Source: CAZWAP01 sp964632005
Lineage (GTDB): Bacteria > Planctomycetota > Phycisphaerae > Sedimentisphaerales > Anaerobacaceae
Direction of reading: 5' to 3'
Length of the DNA: 64,000 bases
Assembly: GCA_964632005.1 (NCBI GenBank)
Contig: CAZWAP010000004.1
Location: forward strand, 38,705-102,704
Positions 16,955-26,574 of this stretch are shown here, piece by piece (position 1 is the first letter of the stretch; each line of letters opens with the position of its first letter). Under the pieces are notes generated by a model. That model was not told the origin of the DNA. It worked only from the letters and a program-made list of their open reading frames with translations, and did not search any database. Both the position numbers and the translations under genes were made by a program.

Positions 16955-17644
16955 TCAAGCCTGAGGCAGTCTGGCCAGGTCCGCATCGGAGCCGGCCACC
17001 ATCAGGATATCCCCCCGGTAAATCACGGTGCTGGGCATCGGCACGTTGATAATACCCTCTTTCTCTTTCTTGCTGGTCTTGCTGTGCTCGCCTCGCCTGA
17101 CGAGGACGATGTTGACGTTGTATTTCTGTCGCAGTTGCAAATCCATAACCGTCTTGCCGTCGAAGCTGGGCGGCGCCTCTATGCGAGCAAGGCTGTAACC
17201 CGGTGCAAAGTCGATCTTCTCTCCAATCTGGGGCGCGATCAGCTTGTAAGCCCATCTCTGGGCCGACTCTATTTCCGGATAGATAACCTCTGTGGCGCCT
17301 ACTTTCGAGAAGACCTCTCCTGCAATCAGGTCCTCGGCCCTGGCGTATATCTGCTTGACCCCCATCTGGCGGAGGTTGACCACGGTGAGGATAGCCGACT
17401 CGAAGCCTCGCCCGGTGCCCTGGCCGATCCCGATTATCGCCACGTCCACCTTGTCGATCCCCTGGGCCTTGAGGGCTTCCTCGTCGGTGCTGTCGAGCCT
17501 GACGGCGTGTGTGACCTGGTCGCCGATCAGCTCGACTGTCTCCCGATTCTTGTCGATCGCTATCACCTCTGCCCCGCTCCTCGCCAGGGCGATAGCGAGC
17601 TTTCGCCCAAATCGACCCAATCCTATCACCGCAAACCGCTTCAT
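16955..17644 (-). CDS. ktrA: KtrA/TrkA-type potassium uptake regulatory subunit
   Basis: A cytoplasmic gating subunit of 229 aa for a Ktr potassium channel. Residues 1-130 form the TrkA-N (RCK) Rossmann fold: RFAVIGLGRFGRKLAIALAR is the dinucleotide-binding loop, ending with VIAIDKN at strand 2. Residues about 140-229 are the TrkA-C ligand-binding domain. Single N/C pair rather than the double unit of enterobacterial TrkA, so KtrA is the better name. It sits 77 bases downstream of ktrB on the same strand and surely works with it. ATG at 17644 gives the family start MKRFAVIGLG. Confidence 0.88.
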   Translation of the reverse strand: MKRFAVIGLGRFGRKLAIALARSGAEVIAIDKNRETVELIGDQVTHAVRLDSTDEEALKAQGIDKVDVAIIGIGQGTGRGFESAILTVVNLRQMGVKQIYARAEDLIAGEVFSKVGATEVIYPEIESAQRWAYKLIAPQIGEKIDFAPGYSLARIEAPPSFDGKTVMDLQLRQKYNVNIVLVRRGEHSKTSKKEKEGIINVPMPSTVIYRGDILMVAGSDADLARLPQA

Positions 17645-17721
17645 CGCATCAGCTCCAGTTCTTTTGCTGCGTCGATCGTGCCGCGCTGCCGTCCATACGG
17701 CACTGGCGCCCGACCGCGAAG

Positions 17722-19524
17722 TTAGCCGACGACGATCGCCTCATCGGGGTAGTTATACTTGGCCGGCTTCAAGTCAAATGTCAGGGCGGCCAGCAACGTC
17801 AGCGGGCCGAGCCTGCCTACAAGCATAACAAGGATGATAATCAATTTGCCAGCGTCCGTCAATTCGGGGGTGATTCCCGTGGTAAGCCCGACCGTTCCCA
17901 GCGCCGAGGAGGCCTCGAACATTATCTCCATCATTGTGAAGCCATTGGCACTCTCTGTGACGCTAAGCGCCAGCGTGGCGGCAAAAAGGACGGCTGCGAA
18001 AAGCAGCGTAACCGTTATCGCCCTGCCGACGATGGCTATCCGGATCGAACGCCCGAACATTTCGACCTCCGAACGCTTCCGCAGCGCCGTCACCGCCGTC
18101 ATCACGACCACCGCTAACGTTACCGTTTTGATACCGCCTGCTGTCGAACCTGGCGAGCCACCGATGAACATCAATAGTATCAGAACAAACTTGCTCGCGG
18201 CAGAGAGCCCGGAAATATCCACCGTATTGAAGCCGGCCGTCCTTGCCGTAATCGACTGAAAAAACGCGCCGCCCAGGCCAACCGGCTGGCCGGCAGGGCC
18301 CGACACAGCATAACGCTCGAACAACATTATTACCGCTGCACCAAGAACGATAAGGATCGCACTGACGGTGAGTACTATCTTGGTCTGCAGCCGCATCCGC
18401 TTGGGTGCCTCCATCGAGAGGCGATACTGCTTGTAGAACCGTCTCTTGAAGAACCGCTTAGCCCTGTCGGCCAGTATATTAGCCAGATCGTAGAGCACCC
18501 CGAAGCCAAGCCCTCCCAGGACTATCAGCGGACAGACAACGGCATACACGCCCCAGCTTTTACCGTAGGCCACAAAGCTGTCACTGAATAAGCTGAACCC
18601 TGCGTTGCAGAACGCACTGACTGAATGGAATATGCTACAGAACCATTGCTCGTGAATGCTTGCAACTTTCCCGGGTAGGTCGTCCCACATTGGAAAAAGG
18701 CTCACCGCCCCGATCGCCTCGAACAACACTGTCCCGCCGAAAATAAATGCGATCATATTTCCGATGCGATTGAGCGTGCGCGCGCTGAGCAAATCCTGCA
18801 TCGCCACGGACTCGCGGATGCTAAGGGCCTGTCCGAGCAGCAACGCGAAAATGGCACCGAAGACGACTATACCGAGGCCGCCGAGCTGGATCAGGGAGAG
18901 AATCACCACCTGTCCCATAAGGCTGAAATCGCGGCCTGTGTCTTTCACGATCAATCCCGTAACGCATGTCGCGCTGGTCGAGGTGAACAGCGCATCCACG
19001 AATCGAAGGCTTTCCTTTCCTTGCCCGGCTGCCCGGGGGAGCATCAACAGGCCGGCCCCGGATATTATCAGGAACAAGAAGCTGGCTATGAGCGTGCGGG
19101 TCGGGCTCCTGCCCGAGGCAGCGAGGTTCACACACGTCCTGCAGAGCTTCGTAACGACCTGGATCACCAGGTATATCCCCACCGCCAGGTGTCGAACAGC
19201 AGAGGCCTCTTCAGGTCCGGTCGCGAACCACCGGCCCGCCCCGAAAATCGCAAGGACAAGCCCGGTCAAAAGCGGAACCTCAAACCAATTGGCACCCAGG
19301 AAATCAAGCTTTGAGAACGCGTTGAACAGCCGAACCACTTTCTCCGCGATGAAAACACAAAGCAGGAAAATTTGAATCGCGTAAAGTACCAGCTCCTGTT
19401 TGGGCAGCAAGGGCTGATAAAAGCCGAACAGCAAGACGAAGGTCGCCGCAACGAACGCCGCAGCCAGAGCGTTGACACCGATCAGAATCCGTTCCAGCCG
19501 ATTGTTCTTGTACTGCAACCGCAT
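17722..19524 (-). CDS. ktrB: TrkH/KtrB-family potassium channel subunit
   Basis: Integral membrane K+ translocating subunit of 600 aa. Four pore-loop repeats with the selectivity Gly are visible: TSTSATCVTGLIVKDTGRD, SVSAFCNAGFSLFSDSF, ITARTAGFNTVDISG and ASSALGTVGLTTGITPEL. About 100 extra residues before the first repeat hold two or more further helices, making the protein longer than the usual 450-aa KtrB. Partner KtrA is 77 bases downstream. The KtrB/TrkH distinction is not clear from sequence alone; adjacency to a single-unit KtrA favours Ktr. Start ATG at 19524. Confidence 0.88.
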   Translation of the reverse strand: MRLQYKNNRLERILIGVNALAAAFVAATFVLLFGFYQPLLPKQELVLYAIQIFLLCVFIAEKVVRLFNAFSKLDFLGANWFEVPLLTGLVLAIFGAGRWFATGPEEASAVRHLAVGIYLVIQVVTKLCRTCVNLAASGRSPTRTLIASFLFLIISGAGLLMLPRAAGQGKESLRFVDALFTSTSATCVTGLIVKDTGRDFSLMGQVVILSLIQLGGLGIVVFGAIFALLLGQALSIRESVAMQDLLSARTLNRIGNMIAFIFGGTVLFEAIGAVSLFPMWDDLPGKVASIHEQWFCSIFHSVSAFCNAGFSLFSDSFVAYGKSWGVYAVVCPLIVLGGLGFGVLYDLANILADRAKRFFKRRFYKQYRLSMEAPKRMRLQTKIVLTVSAILIVLGAAVIMLFERYAVSGPAGQPVGLGGAFFQSITARTAGFNTVDISGLSAASKFVLILLMFIGGSPGSTAGGIKTVTLAVVVMTAVTALRKRSEVEMFGRSIRIAIVGRAITVTLLFAAVLFAATLALSVTESANGFTMMEIMFEASSALGTVGLTTGITPELTDAGKLIIILVMLVGRLGPLTLLAALTFDLKPAKYNYPDEAIVVG

Positions 19525-19581
19525 GGCAATAGCGTAAGAACTGATGCGAAAGATGTAAAATCAAAACTACGAAATTTGGGT

Positions 19582-21708
19582 TCACGCCACGCCGGCGAGT
19601 CCCAGCGAGTCACCGAACTTGGCAAGCAGGGTCTGGCGGATATTCCTGTGCTCGGCCCTTGAGAGCATCGGGTCTTGCCGGACCAACTCAAAGGCGTGCC
19701 TTCGAGCCATCATCAGAAGCTCGGCATCCTCGAGGATATTGGCTATCTTCAAATCGGGCAGGCCGTGCTGGCGCGTGCTGAACATCTCACCCGGGCCGCG
19801 CAGCCGTAAGTCCTCCTCGGCTATCTTGAAACCGTCGTTGCTCCTTGTCATCACTTCCAGTCTGGTCTTGGCTCCCTCGTTGTCCGGGTCTCCAAACAAA
19901 AGGCAATACGATTTCGACTTGCCTCTACCTATCCGGCCTCTCAGTTGGTGCAGTTGCGCCAGCCCGAACCGGTGCGCCTGTTCTATAACCATCACGGTGG
20001 CGTTAGGCACATCGACGCCCACCTCGACGACTATGGTGGAAACGAGCACGTCTATCTTGCCCCTGCGAAACTCCGACATTATCCGCTGTTTCTTCGCCGT
20101 CGGCATTCTGCCGTGCAGCAGGGCAACCTTGAACTCCGAAAAGACCTTCTGCGACAAATACTTCCACTGCTCTGTGGCGGCCTCGACGTCGCTGTCCTGC
20201 TCGACGGCCGTGATACGGGGGTAGACGAAGTAAGCCTGTTTTTTCGCCCTCAACCGCTCGCGTATGAACTCATAGGCCTTTTCGCGATCGCCCCTGTCCA
20301 CCCACCGCGTGACAACGGCGCCTCTGCCTGGCGGGCAGTGTTTGATAACCGAAACGTCCAAGTCTCCGAAGGCGGTCATTGCCAGTGTCCGCGGAATCGG
20401 GGTTGCCGTCATCACGAGGCAGTGAGGCGTCGTCCGCTTGCGCAGTTGAGCCCGCTGGGCGACGCCGAATTTATGCTGCTCGTCGATAATAACGAGCCCG
20501 AGGTCCCGAAATTCTATGTCCTTTTGCAGCAGCGCTACCGTCCCGACGACGATATCCATCTGGCCGCCTTTGATCCTGGCGAGCAGTTCGGTGCGTTTTT
20601 TGCCCGTAAGGCCGCCGGTTATCAGGGCCCTGCTGACCCTGCTGGCCTTCAAGTATCGCTCAATGCCCAGGAAATGCTGGCCGGCCAGTATCTCGGTCGG
20701 CGCCATTACTGCCACCTGCTTTTTGTTGGCGACCGCCAGCAGTGCCGCATAAAGTGCCACCACCGTCTTGCCGGACCCGACATCTCCCTGCAACAGCCGA
20801 TTCATCGGCTCTGATCGGCCCATATCCGCGACTATCTCGGAGATGCACTTATTCTGGTCCTCGGTCAACAAGAAGGGGAAGCGCTTTCTTATTCGCCTGT
20901 CGATCTGGACATTCCAGACACACGGCGAGGCCGTCGAATAATGCTGCACCCGGTACCGGCGAAGGGCCAGGCCGAGCTGCATCAAGAACAGCTCATCGTA
21001 TTTGAGGCGGCGTTTGGCCCGGGCGAGCTTTTCCTCGTCCGGCGGCATATGGATCCAGGCGAAGGCATCCTTCCTGCTGATCAAATTGGCCTTTCGCAGA
21101 AAACCTTCGTCGTAGAATTCCGGCGCAAGCTCGTCGAGCCTTTCGAGCACGGGTCTGATTATCCGCCTTATCTGTCCACTGCCCAGCCGAGCCGTCGCAG
21201 GGTACACCCCGCCGCTGAAGTACTCAGCCGGGCAACGCTGCTTTTCGTCGAGCACGGTGAAGCGGGGATTGGTCATTTGTAGCTGGTGCTTGTAAAGCGT
21301 GAGCTTGCCCGAGGCCATTATCACCTGGCCGGGCTTCAGTCGATTCCGAAGATAGCCGCCGTGAAACCATACAATTCTGCACAGACCCGTATCGTCGCTG
21401 ATGATTGCCTCGAATATCGGCTGCCTGCGAAAGCTCTGGTAATCGGTCGATTCGACAAGCCCGATGACGGCGGCGTTTTCCCCGGGCCGGGCCTGACCTA
21501 TCTTCACCACCCGCGGCAGAAATACCCAGCTGCGTGGATAATACTCGAGCAAATCGCCGACCGTGTGCACCCCCAACCTGGCAAACACCTCCGCCCTGGC
21601 CGGTCCGACGCCCTTGAGATACCGAACCGGCATCGACACATCCGGTCCACGCTGGATGTGCGTCCGACCTGAATCGATCACACGCGTTTGCTCATTCCTC
21701 GAAACCAT
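19582..21708 (-). CDS. recG: ATP-dependent DNA helicase RecG
   Basis: RecG regresses stalled forks and migrates Holliday junctions. The 708-aa protein has a wedge/OB domain (about 25-190, YLKGVGPARAEVFARLGV), then the SF2 helicase domains: Walker A LLQGDVGSGKTVVALYAALL, motif II VIIDEQHKFGVAQRAQL, motif III CLVMTATPIPRTLAM, and the C-terminal KIDVLVSTIVVEVGVDVPN and QAHRFGLAQLHQLRGRIGR. Length is normal. It overlaps the 3' end of pcm by 17 bases, so pcm and recG are probably co-transcribed, pcm first. ATG at 21708 begins MVSRNEQT. Confidence 0.96.
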   Translation of the reverse strand: MVSRNEQTRVIDSGRTHIQRGPDVSMPVRYLKGVGPARAEVFARLGVHTVGDLLEYYPRSWVFLPRVVKIGQARPGENAAVIGLVESTDYQSFRRQPIFEAIISDDTGLCRIVWFHGGYLRNRLKPGQVIMASGKLTLYKHQLQMTNPRFTVLDEKQRCPAEYFSGGVYPATARLGSGQIRRIIRPVLERLDELAPEFYDEGFLRKANLISRKDAFAWIHMPPDEEKLARAKRRLKYDELFLMQLGLALRRYRVQHYSTASPCVWNVQIDRRIRKRFPFLLTEDQNKCISEIVADMGRSEPMNRLLQGDVGSGKTVVALYAALLAVANKKQVAVMAPTEILAGQHFLGIERYLKASRVSRALITGGLTGKKRTELLARIKGGQMDIVVGTVALLQKDIEFRDLGLVIIDEQHKFGVAQRAQLRKRTTPHCLVMTATPIPRTLAMTAFGDLDVSVIKHCPPGRGAVVTRWVDRGDREKAYEFIRERLRAKKQAYFVYPRITAVEQDSDVEAATEQWKYLSQKVFSEFKVALLHGRMPTAKKQRIMSEFRRGKIDVLVSTIVVEVGVDVPNATVMVIEQAHRFGLAQLHQLRGRIGRGKSKSYCLLFGDPDNEGAKTRLEVMTRSNDGFKIAEEDLRLRGPGEMFSTRQHGLPDLKIANILEDAELLMMARRHAFELVRQDPMLSRAEHRNIRQTLLAKFGDSLGLAGVA

Positions 21709-22366
21709 ACTGGCCGAGCAGCTTTACGAACCGGACATCACAGATGAATTGCTCAACTATTTCGCCGCGCTTTTTCTCAAACCTCATAAGGCTCTGAACG
21801 CCGCCAGACCCTACCGGCGCGACCAGGATACCACCGTCGGCGAGCTGCTCAATCAAAGGCTGTGGCGCTCTTGGCACTGCAGCGGTGATCATTATCCTCC
21901 CAAACGTCCTGGGCTCGGGCCAGCCACAACTACCATCGCCCACATAGAACTCAACATTATCGGCTCCGAGCCTTCGCAGGACCTGCCGGGCTGATTCAGA
22001 CAGCTCAGGGAGCCTTTCTATCGTGTATACTTTCTTGGCCAGTTTGCTCAGGATGGCGGTCTGGTATCCGCTGCCGGTCCCGATCTCAAGAACCTCGCAT
22101 TCCGGCTCGACCCGCAGCTCTTGAGTCATCAGGGCAACAATATACGGCTGCGAGATCGTCTGGCCCAGCCCAATCGGAAGAGGCCCATCGGCGTAGGCCT
22201 GTAACCGATGCGACGGCGGAATGAACTGCTCGCGGGGCACCTCCGCCATCACCCCCAAGACCCTCGGGTCGGTGATATCCCGTCCCTTGAGGTCCCATTC
22301 GAGCATCCGGCGCCGGCCTGCGGCATACTTGTCTTTCTTCTCCCGCCCAGTCATAACGCTAATCAT
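21692..22366 (-). CDS. pcm: Protein-L-isoaspartate O-methyltransferase
   Basis: PCMT methylates isoaspartyl residues of aged proteins so they can be repaired. The 224-aa protein has the family order: VPREQFIPPSHRLQAYADGP, GQTISQPYIVALMTQEL, the SAM motif VLEIGTGSGYQTAILSKLA, VYTIERLPELSESAR, and ITAAVPRAPQPLIEQLADGG. Start is uncertain: TTG 22390, ATG 22366 and ATG 22354 are all in frame and none has a strong Shine-Dalgarno sequence; I used 22366. It is divergent from the lipoprotein gene, and its stop overlaps recG by 17 bases. Confidence 0.92.
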   Translation of the reverse strand: MISVMTGREKKDKYAAGRRRMLEWDLKGRDITDPRVLGVMAEVPREQFIPPSHRLQAYADGPLPIGLGQTISQPYIVALMTQELRVEPECEVLEIGTGSGYQTAILSKLAKKVYTIERLPELSESARQVLRRLGADNVEFYVGDGSCGWPEPRTFGRIMITAAVPRAPQPLIEQLADGGILVAPVGSGGVQSLMRFEKKRGEIVEQFICDVRFVKLLGQYGFEE

Positions 22367-22516
22367 CGCGTGGACCCCGGGCTTTTGCAAACCAATTCTG
22401 GCCCGCCCCGCTCAAAAAAGCCCGCCGAAAAAGCTGCTGTGCCGCCGCTATCGCTGCGAACGCAGCCGCCGGGCAAGCCGATCCCGGAACCTATCGGTCC
22501 TGCCCGGCCTTTGCAA

Positions 22517-22545
22517 TTGACAACTACCACTCGGCCGACCATAAT
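22517..22545 (+). promoter_or_regulatory. Sigma-70-like promoter before the lipoprotein gene
   Basis: TTGACA (22517-22522), a 17-base spacer, then CATAAT (22540-22545). Start of transcription would be near 22552, 40 bases before ATG at 22592. Both hexamers are close to consensus. Confidence 0.62.
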
Positions 22546-22591
22546 CCAGCAGGCTCAACAAGAACGCAGGCTGTTTACGGGAGGTCCACCA

Positions 22592-23260
22592 ATGGAAGCA
22601 AGAACAAAAAAGCTCCTGTTTTATGTGCTTGCCGTTCTAATGGGAGGCTGCGTGCCCATCTTCTCCTTGCATCCGCTCTACACCGACAGAGATCTCGTCT
22701 TCAAAAAGAAATTGCTCGGAACCTGGGCCGACGTCAATAACCCCGAGGTCACCTGGGAATTCAAGCGTGCCGAGGAACCTGGAAAGGCGTACAGGTTGGT
22801 CTTCTGCGACGACAACGGCAAAAAAGGCTCTTTCGATGTACACCTGGTCAATCTCAAAGGCAGGTTCTTCCTGGATGTTTATCCGGCTGGGCCTCCCTGG
22901 GATCCCGAGGACCCGAACAAGATCGAGTGGTACTACAATGCTGCCTTTCTCGTGCCGGTTCATACATTCATCAAGGTCGAATCCACTGAGCCAATGCTGA
23001 GAATGAGGCTGAGCGACCACGAGGGGACCAAAGCCCTGCTGGAAGCAGAGCCCAATGCCGTGGACCACGCTGTCATCGAAGAAACTGTTATACTGACCGC
23101 CCCGACAAAACAGCTACAGGCATTTATCTTGAAGCACGCCGACAATGAGGCCGACGATGAGCGGATCTTCCAGGAACATCCTGTCGTACTGCAACGGACG
23201 GCAAAAGCTAAGCAGAAACCCCGGCAGGACAAGAAATCCGGCGATTCCACGGGCAAGTAG
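22592..23260 (+). CDS. Putative lipoprotein, unknown function
   Basis: A 222-aa exported protein that I do not recognise. Residues 5-20 are a lipoprotein signal (KKLLFYVLAVLMGGC) with the lipidated Cys at position 20. The mature part is rich in aromatic and charged residues, for example WADVNNPEVTWEFKR, FDVHLVNLKGRFFLDVYP and VEWYY-like segments, suggesting a small beta-barrel or lipocalin-like fold; that is guesswork. The C-terminus is Lys-rich. A perfect GGAGGT stands 7 bases before ATG, and a good promoter precedes it. bioD follows after 87 bases. Confidence 0.75.
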   Translation: MEARTKKLLFYVLAVLMGGCVPIFSLHPLYTDRDLVFKKKLLGTWADVNNPEVTWEFKRAEEPGKAYRLVFCDDNGKKGSFDVHLVNLKGRFFLDVYPAGPPWDPEDPNKIEWYYNAAFLVPVHTFIKVESTEPMLRMRLSDHEGTKALLEAEPNAVDHAVIEETVILTAPTKQLQAFILKHADNEADDERIFQEHPVVLQRTAKAKQKPRQDKKSGDSTGK

Positions 23261-23347
23261 CGCTCGAGGTTTGATCGAAAAACGGGGCCTATGAACCGCG
23301 AAAATCCGCGGTATTAAGCCACGATAATCTCTACCGGGAAACGAGGT

Positions 23348-24088
23348 ATGCTGCCGAACCTGGACTTGCCGCAGAAGCCTGGCCTTTTCATAACCGGCAC
23401 AGGTACGGCGGTGGGCAAGACCGTGATAGCCGGTGCCGTCGCCGTAATCCTCCGCGAGCAAGGCTTGAAAGTCGGCGTCTTCAAGCCTATTTCAACCGGC
23501 TGTAAGTATTGCTGGGAAGGCCTGGTCAGCGCAGAGACCCGTTTTCTGGCCACCTGCGCCAACACGAACTTGCCTCTGGATATAATCAGCCCCGTCGCCT
23601 ACGTGACCACCGCGACCCCCGTCGTATGCGCCGTTCGCGAAGCAAGGCCGGTGGACTTCGAGGCCATCGCAGCCGCCTATCGGCACGTCTGCGACGACTG
23701 CGATATAGTCCTCGTCGAGGGCGTCGGGGGCGTGCGGGAGCCCCTGGATAACGAGTCCGACCTGCTGGACCTTGCGGCCCAGCTTAATCTGCCTGTGGTG
23801 ATAGTCACCCACGCGGAGCGCGGCACCGTCAACCATACGCTTATGACGCTCGACTGCGTCCGTGCCGCGGATCTAAGGATTGCTGGTGTCGTCGTCAACT
23901 ACTGGGGGGCAGCCGGTGAAACGGTCACCGGGAACACCGCGCCAGCCGTAATAGCGGACTTCGGACAGGTCCATATACTCGCGCAGGTGCCCTACGACGA
24001 AACCGTTGACCTCGAGCAGGCCGAGCCCGGCGAGCTCGTAGTTACCATCCTGAGCGAATGTCAGTGGAAGGAAATAGCTGGGGCGTAA
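23348..24088 (+). CDS. bioD: Dethiobiotin synthetase
   Basis: BioD closes the ureido ring of dethiobiotin from 7,8-diaminopelargonate, CO2 and ATP. The 246-aa protein has the P-loop LFITGTGTAVGKTVIAGAVA, the substrate-binding VGVFKPISTGC and the second nucleotide region DIVLVEGVGGVREPLDNES, followed by PVVIVTHAERGTVNHTLMTL. No other bio gene is in the window. Upstream is a lipoprotein gene, downstream nadB after 186 bases that contain a separate promoter. The start codon follows GAGGT very closely. Confidence 0.92.
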   Translation: MLPNLDLPQKPGLFITGTGTAVGKTVIAGAVAVILREQGLKVGVFKPISTGCKYCWEGLVSAETRFLATCANTNLPLDIISPVAYVTTATPVVCAVREARPVDFEAIAAAYRHVCDDCDIVLVEGVGGVREPLDNESDLLDLAAQLNLPVVIVTHAERGTVNHTLMTLDCVRAADLRIAGVVVNYWGAAGETVTGNTAPAVIADFGQVHILAQVPYDETVDLEQAEPGELVVTILSECQWKEIAGA

Positions 24089-24155
24089 ACCCAGGCAACC
24101 TTCGTCCTTCCCCGCTAACAACACCCCCCGCCCGGGGAATTCTACGAATGACGGC

Positions 24156-24184
24156 TTTTCAAGACCGTGCATTCCGGGTAGAAT
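24156..24184 (+). promoter_or_regulatory. Candidate promoter of nadB
   Basis: TTTTCA (24156-24161), a 17-base spacer and TAGAAT (24179-24184) in the bioD-nadB gap, with transcription starting near 24191. Four and five of six matches to the sigma-70 hexamers. Confidence 0.42.
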
Positions 24185-24274
24185 GCAGGTTTCAGCTCAG
24201 CGCCGCCGAAGGTCCACATTGTCGGCACCCGGCGGAGCGCAGAACAGGGCGTTACCGAGGAAAATGGCAGTCTG

Positions 24275-25930
24275 ATGGCTCCCGACTCCGAACATAAGGG
24301 TGAATCTCCTTGCCGCGATTCGGCCCCTGTCCAAACCAGGCGCTACCTTGTGAACGTCGATTCGGTCTCTACCCACCAGCTGTTCACCGACTGCGTGGTG
24401 ATAGGGGCCGGTATTGCAGGCCTGCGTGCGGCCATCGAGGCCGCCGAACATCTCAAGGTTATCGTCGCCTGCAAGGGCTCCCTCAAGGACAGTAACACCT
24501 GGAACGCCCAGGGCGGCATTGCGTCAGTCCTCGACGCCGAAGATTCGTTCGAATCACACATAGCCGACACCCTCAAGGCCGGCTGCGGGCTGTGCGAGCC
24601 GGAAGTGGTGGACCTCGTCGTGCGACAGGGCCCTGAGCTGATCGTCCAGCTTCTAAACTGGGGCGCCGAATTCGACCGCAAGGACGGCCGCATTGACATC
24701 ACCCTCGAAGGAGGCCACTCCCACGCCCGTATAGCTCACGCCCACGGCGACGAAACAGGCAGAATCATCGCCTGGACACTTACCGAAAGAGCCCGGGAGA
24801 ATCCCAACATAAGAATATTAGAGAATTTCTATGTCATCGACCTGCTGACAAACGACGACAACAAGTGTGTCGGAATTATCGGCTGCGACCGCAAGAGGGG
24901 GCCCCAGATTATCTGGGCGGCAAACACCATTCTGGCGACCGGCGGGACCGGAAGGCTCTACCGGGAGACCACTAACCCCGAGGTAGCGACGGGTGACGGC
25001 ATCGCCCTGGCGTACCGGGCCGGCGCGGTTCTGCGCGACCTCGAATTCGTCCAGTTCCATCCCACGACGCTTTACATCGCAGGCGCATCGCGGGCCCTGA
25101 TCACCGAAACGCTACGAGGCGAAGGAGCCATCCTGCTCGACAACCAGGGTCGGCGTTTTATGAAGGACTATCACGAGGCAGCCGAGCTGGCGCCCCGCGA
25201 CGTCGTCAGCCGGGCCATCCTCGCGCAGATGCGCAAGACCGAGGCCACCCACGTCTATCTCGACGTCAGGCACTTCGACAAAGAGTTTTTCGCGCGACGC
25301 TTCCCCCTGATCAACAGGCTGCTCGAGAGCTTCGACATAGACATCTCCACCGACCTTATTCCCGTCCGTCCCAGCGCCCATTATATGATAGGCGGGGTCA
25401 AGACCGACATTTCCGCTCGAACAAGCATCGAGAACCTCTATGCCTGCGGCGAAGTGGCCTCCACTGGACTGCACGGGGCGAATCGGCTCGGCAGCAACTC
25501 GCTGCTGGAAGGGCTTGTATTCGGGAAAGTGGCGGGCCAGGCCGTCGCAAAGGCAAAGAAAGCCGGGCCGGCACATATCAAGCACCGCGTGATAAAATAC
25601 CAGATCCCGCACTCCGACCGCACCCTGCTGGACACCTCCGACGTGCGAAACTCGCTGCGCGCGCTGATGTGGCGAAACGTCGGTATAACCCGCATCGACA
25701 GATCACTTGCGGAGGCCGAGGAAATCATCCGCTTCTGGCAGCGGTACGTGATGGACAAGGTTTTTGATTCGCCACAGGGCTGGGAGTGCCAGAATATGCT
25801 CACGGTCTGTCTTTTGATGGCCCAGGCCGCCCGGATGCGGCGAGAGAGCCGCGGCACGCATTTTAGGAGGGATTTTCCCCAGACCAACGACGACCATTTC
25901 AAAATACACATCGAACTATCAAGAAAATAG
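24275..25930 (+). CDS. nadB: L-aspartate oxidase
   Basis: NadB oxidises L-aspartate to iminoaspartate, the first step of de novo NAD synthesis. The 551-aa flavoprotein has FAD loop CVVIGAGIAGLRAAIEAAE, SNTWNAQGGIASVL, the active-site region GGHSHARIAHAHGDETG, the FAD/substrate segment LEFVQFHPTTLYIAG and SAHYMIGGVKTD, plus the C-terminal helical domain. Start uncertain: ATG 24275 has no good Shine-Dalgarno; GTG at 24350 in frame would give VNVDSVSTHQLF, closer to the usual NadB N-terminus. NadA and NadC are not in the window. rnpB follows. Confidence 0.93.
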   Translation: MAPDSEHKGESPCRDSAPVQTRRYLVNVDSVSTHQLFTDCVVIGAGIAGLRAAIEAAEHLKVIVACKGSLKDSNTWNAQGGIASVLDAEDSFESHIADTLKAGCGLCEPEVVDLVVRQGPELIVQLLNWGAEFDRKDGRIDITLEGGHSHARIAHAHGDETGRIIAWTLTERARENPNIRILENFYVIDLLTNDDNKCVGIIGCDRKRGPQIIWAANTILATGGTGRLYRETTNPEVATGDGIALAYRAGAVLRDLEFVQFHPTTLYIAGASRALITETLRGEGAILLDNQGRRFMKDYHEAAELAPRDVVSRAILAQMRKTEATHVYLDVRHFDKEFFARRFPLINRLLESFDIDISTDLIPVRPSAHYMIGGVKTDISARTSIENLYACGEVASTGLHGANRLGSNSLLEGLVFGKVAGQAVAKAKKAGPAHIKHRVIKYQIPHSDRTLLDTSDVRNSLRALMWRNVGITRIDRSLAEAEEIIRFWQRYVMDKVFDSPQGWECQNMLTVCLLMAQAARMRRESRGTHFRRDFPQTNDDHFKIHIELSRK

Positions 25931-25964
25931 GAGCCCCGGCAGCGAATGGCCGCCGAACTTTTGC

Positions 25965-25970
25965 TATAAT
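25965..25970 (+). promoter_or_regulatory. Candidate -10 element for rnpB
   Basis: A perfect TATAAT lies 31 bases before the first base of RNase P helix P1. No convincing -35 hexamer is visible at 16-18 bases upstream, so the assignment is tentative. Confidence 0.45.
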
Positions 25971-26001
25971 GATCCGTAGTACTGCTCCAGATGACAAGTA
26001 A

Positions 26002-26538
26002 AGAGAGTGGGTCGGGCGGTCGCCCCGCACCTGTTTGGAGATGCCGACCGAAGCCGTATGGCCCCGGGCTTCGCAACGGCGCCACGCCTGCCCGTGGGCA
26101 AATGTGCGGTCTCTCCAAACAGGTGCGGGGAGGAAAGTCCGAGCAGGACAGGGCACGGTGGTGGCTAACGGCCACCAGGGGCAACCCTCGGGAAAGTGCC
26201 ACAGAAAACACACAGCCGATGGTCCCGACTTGTTGGGAAACAGGCAAAGGTGAAAAGGTGCGGTAAGAGCGCACCGCGGCGCCGGTGACGGTGCCGGCAG
26301 GGTAAACCCCACCGCCTGCAAGACCAAGCAGCCGGTCGGGCCCCCGGACCAATATTACCGCGTCTGGGGTCCCATCGCTTGGCCCGAGCATTGAGCGGTC
26401 GAGCTGGCCGCTCTGGCCGGCGGGTAGGTCGCTTCCCGGTACACCGGGAGAGCCAGCTGGCAACAGTTGGTCCAGATAAATGGCCGCGACCCGCTGTGAT
26501 CGGCGGGATACAGAACTCGGCTTATAGACCCACTCTCT
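26002..26538 (+). ncRNA. rnpB: RNase P RNA, class A, with an enlarged P3
   Basis: RnpB is the catalytic RNA that removes tRNA 5' leaders. Conserved blocks are plain: GAGGAAAGTCCGAGC (26129-26143), CAGGGCACGGTGGTGGCTAA, GGTAAGAGCGCACCG, GGGTAAACCCCACC, GATAAATGGCC and the 3' ACAGAACTCGGCTTAT. P1 is a 12-bp helix of 26002-26013 with 26527-26538. The P3 region is drawn out: 26023-26041 pairs perfectly over 19 bp with 26112-26130, capped by a 70-base apical insert. Total length about 537 nt, well above the usual 350-400. It is convergent with the lipoprotein gene at 26575. A T-rich tract follows the 3' end. Confidence 0.95.
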
Positions 26539-26574
26539 TTCTTTGTTTCTGCAAGCCTCCGGGCCGTGGCAGCA

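Noticed and set aside
22208..22591. N-terminal extension of the lipoprotein gene
   Set aside because: It would run back through pcm on the other strand and across the promoter; ATG at 22592 has a perfect Shine-Dalgarno and yields a lipoprotein signal.
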